Shown here piece by piece: positions 63,576-64,000 of a DNA stretch of 64,000 nt; the stretch's first letter is position 1; every line of letters begins with the position of its first letter. A program made the position numbers and the translations under genes. The notes below the pieces were generated by a model. That model was not told the origin of the DNA. It saw only the letters and a program-made list of their open reading frames with translations, and searched no databases. This DNA comes from Isoperla grammatica (lineage: Eukaryota; Arthropoda; Insecta; Plecoptera; Perlodidae), in the NCBI GenBank assembly GCA_945910005.1, contig OX246740.1:1736736-1800735 (forward strand). Reading direction: 5' to 3'.

Positions 63576-64000
63576 AACGCGGGATACTGGAATGTATAAC
63601 ATAACAACATAAATCTGTTGTCTTTCGATGTAATAGCGTATGTTGCTACCACTGTAAAACACGGCGGTCAGCGTGAGAAGTTAGAAAGGGTCATCCAGTA
63701 GAACTTTGTCAAGACTTTCGGTGAACATTTACAGCGTTACTGAACCTGCATATGTTTGTATGAGTAAATCACGAAATTGCGGTCCAATTTTCCATCCAGC
63801 TCGACCAACCAAAAATATAAATTAAAAATGTAAGGACCCAGGTATTGTATTTTTCACTGGATAAGATTGGCATTTGTCTTGAAATTCAAGAAGCTGCATG
63901 AAAACATTGGAGGCACAAACCCTGCAAATGGCCGTTGACCGCCATTTTCGCACTTTAGTTTAAGTTTCGTTATACGTTTGTTTCCACGACTGGCACGTAG
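63576..64000. other. Unique DNA to the end of the window
   Basis: No feature recognised. Confidence 0.5.

Overview
This is a window of animal nuclear DNA, not bacterial DNA. The evidence is one spliced coding exon with intron-type borders, tRNA-derived short interspersed elements, a hAT transposon fragment with an 8-bp target duplication, and very heavy minisatellite content. The species cannot be named from the sequence. The kinase exon peptide looks invertebrate to me, perhaps arthropod, but that is a weak impression. Nearly all long open frames here are artefacts of tandem repeats and should not be read as genes.

Layout, left to right. 1-4.7 kb: unique DNA with short dispersed repeats, a MITE-like palindrome and a tRNA-headed SINE. 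4.72-5.55 kb: 86-bp minisatellite. 6.13-9.59 kb: 89-bp minisatellite, with a CCAAT box in nearly every unit. 10.73-13.42 kb: 61-bp minisatellite, stop-free in all three minus-strand frames. 14.47-17.19 kb: 94-bp minisatellite with the same property. 17.97-30.89 kb: a 12.9-kb array of about 208 copies of a ~62-bp unit, each holding a G-quadruplex motif on the plus strand. 31,917-32,122 (minus strand): an exon of a DYRK1A/minibrain-type kinase whose 3' splice site and first 48 bases lie in a 103-bp triplication. 34-37 kb: dispersed repeats, a near-perfect 77/79-bp fold-back and one weak candidate exon. 37.33-40.79 kb: ~96-bp minisatellite. 41-48.6 kb: mostly unique AT-rich DNA with poly-C tracts and a (TAAA)39 run. 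48.6-50.35 kb: a composite repeat alternating (CTGT)n with a ~130-bp unit that carries a YY1-type motif. 51.2-51.55 kb: a CpG-rich, CRE-rich promoter-like segment. 54.63-55.55 kb: a deleted hAT element with target duplication. 56-64 kb: SINE copies plus 71-bp and 41-bp minisatellites.

How the parts relate. The only gene piece I am confident of is the minus-strand kinase exon. I found no following kinase exon in the 31.9 kb downstream of it, so the five large arrays on that side plausibly lie inside one intron of this gene (inference). In that case the pre-mRNA would be C-rich through the large array, with the G-rich strand as template. By summing the arrays, tandem repeats make up a little under half of the window (about 30 kb).
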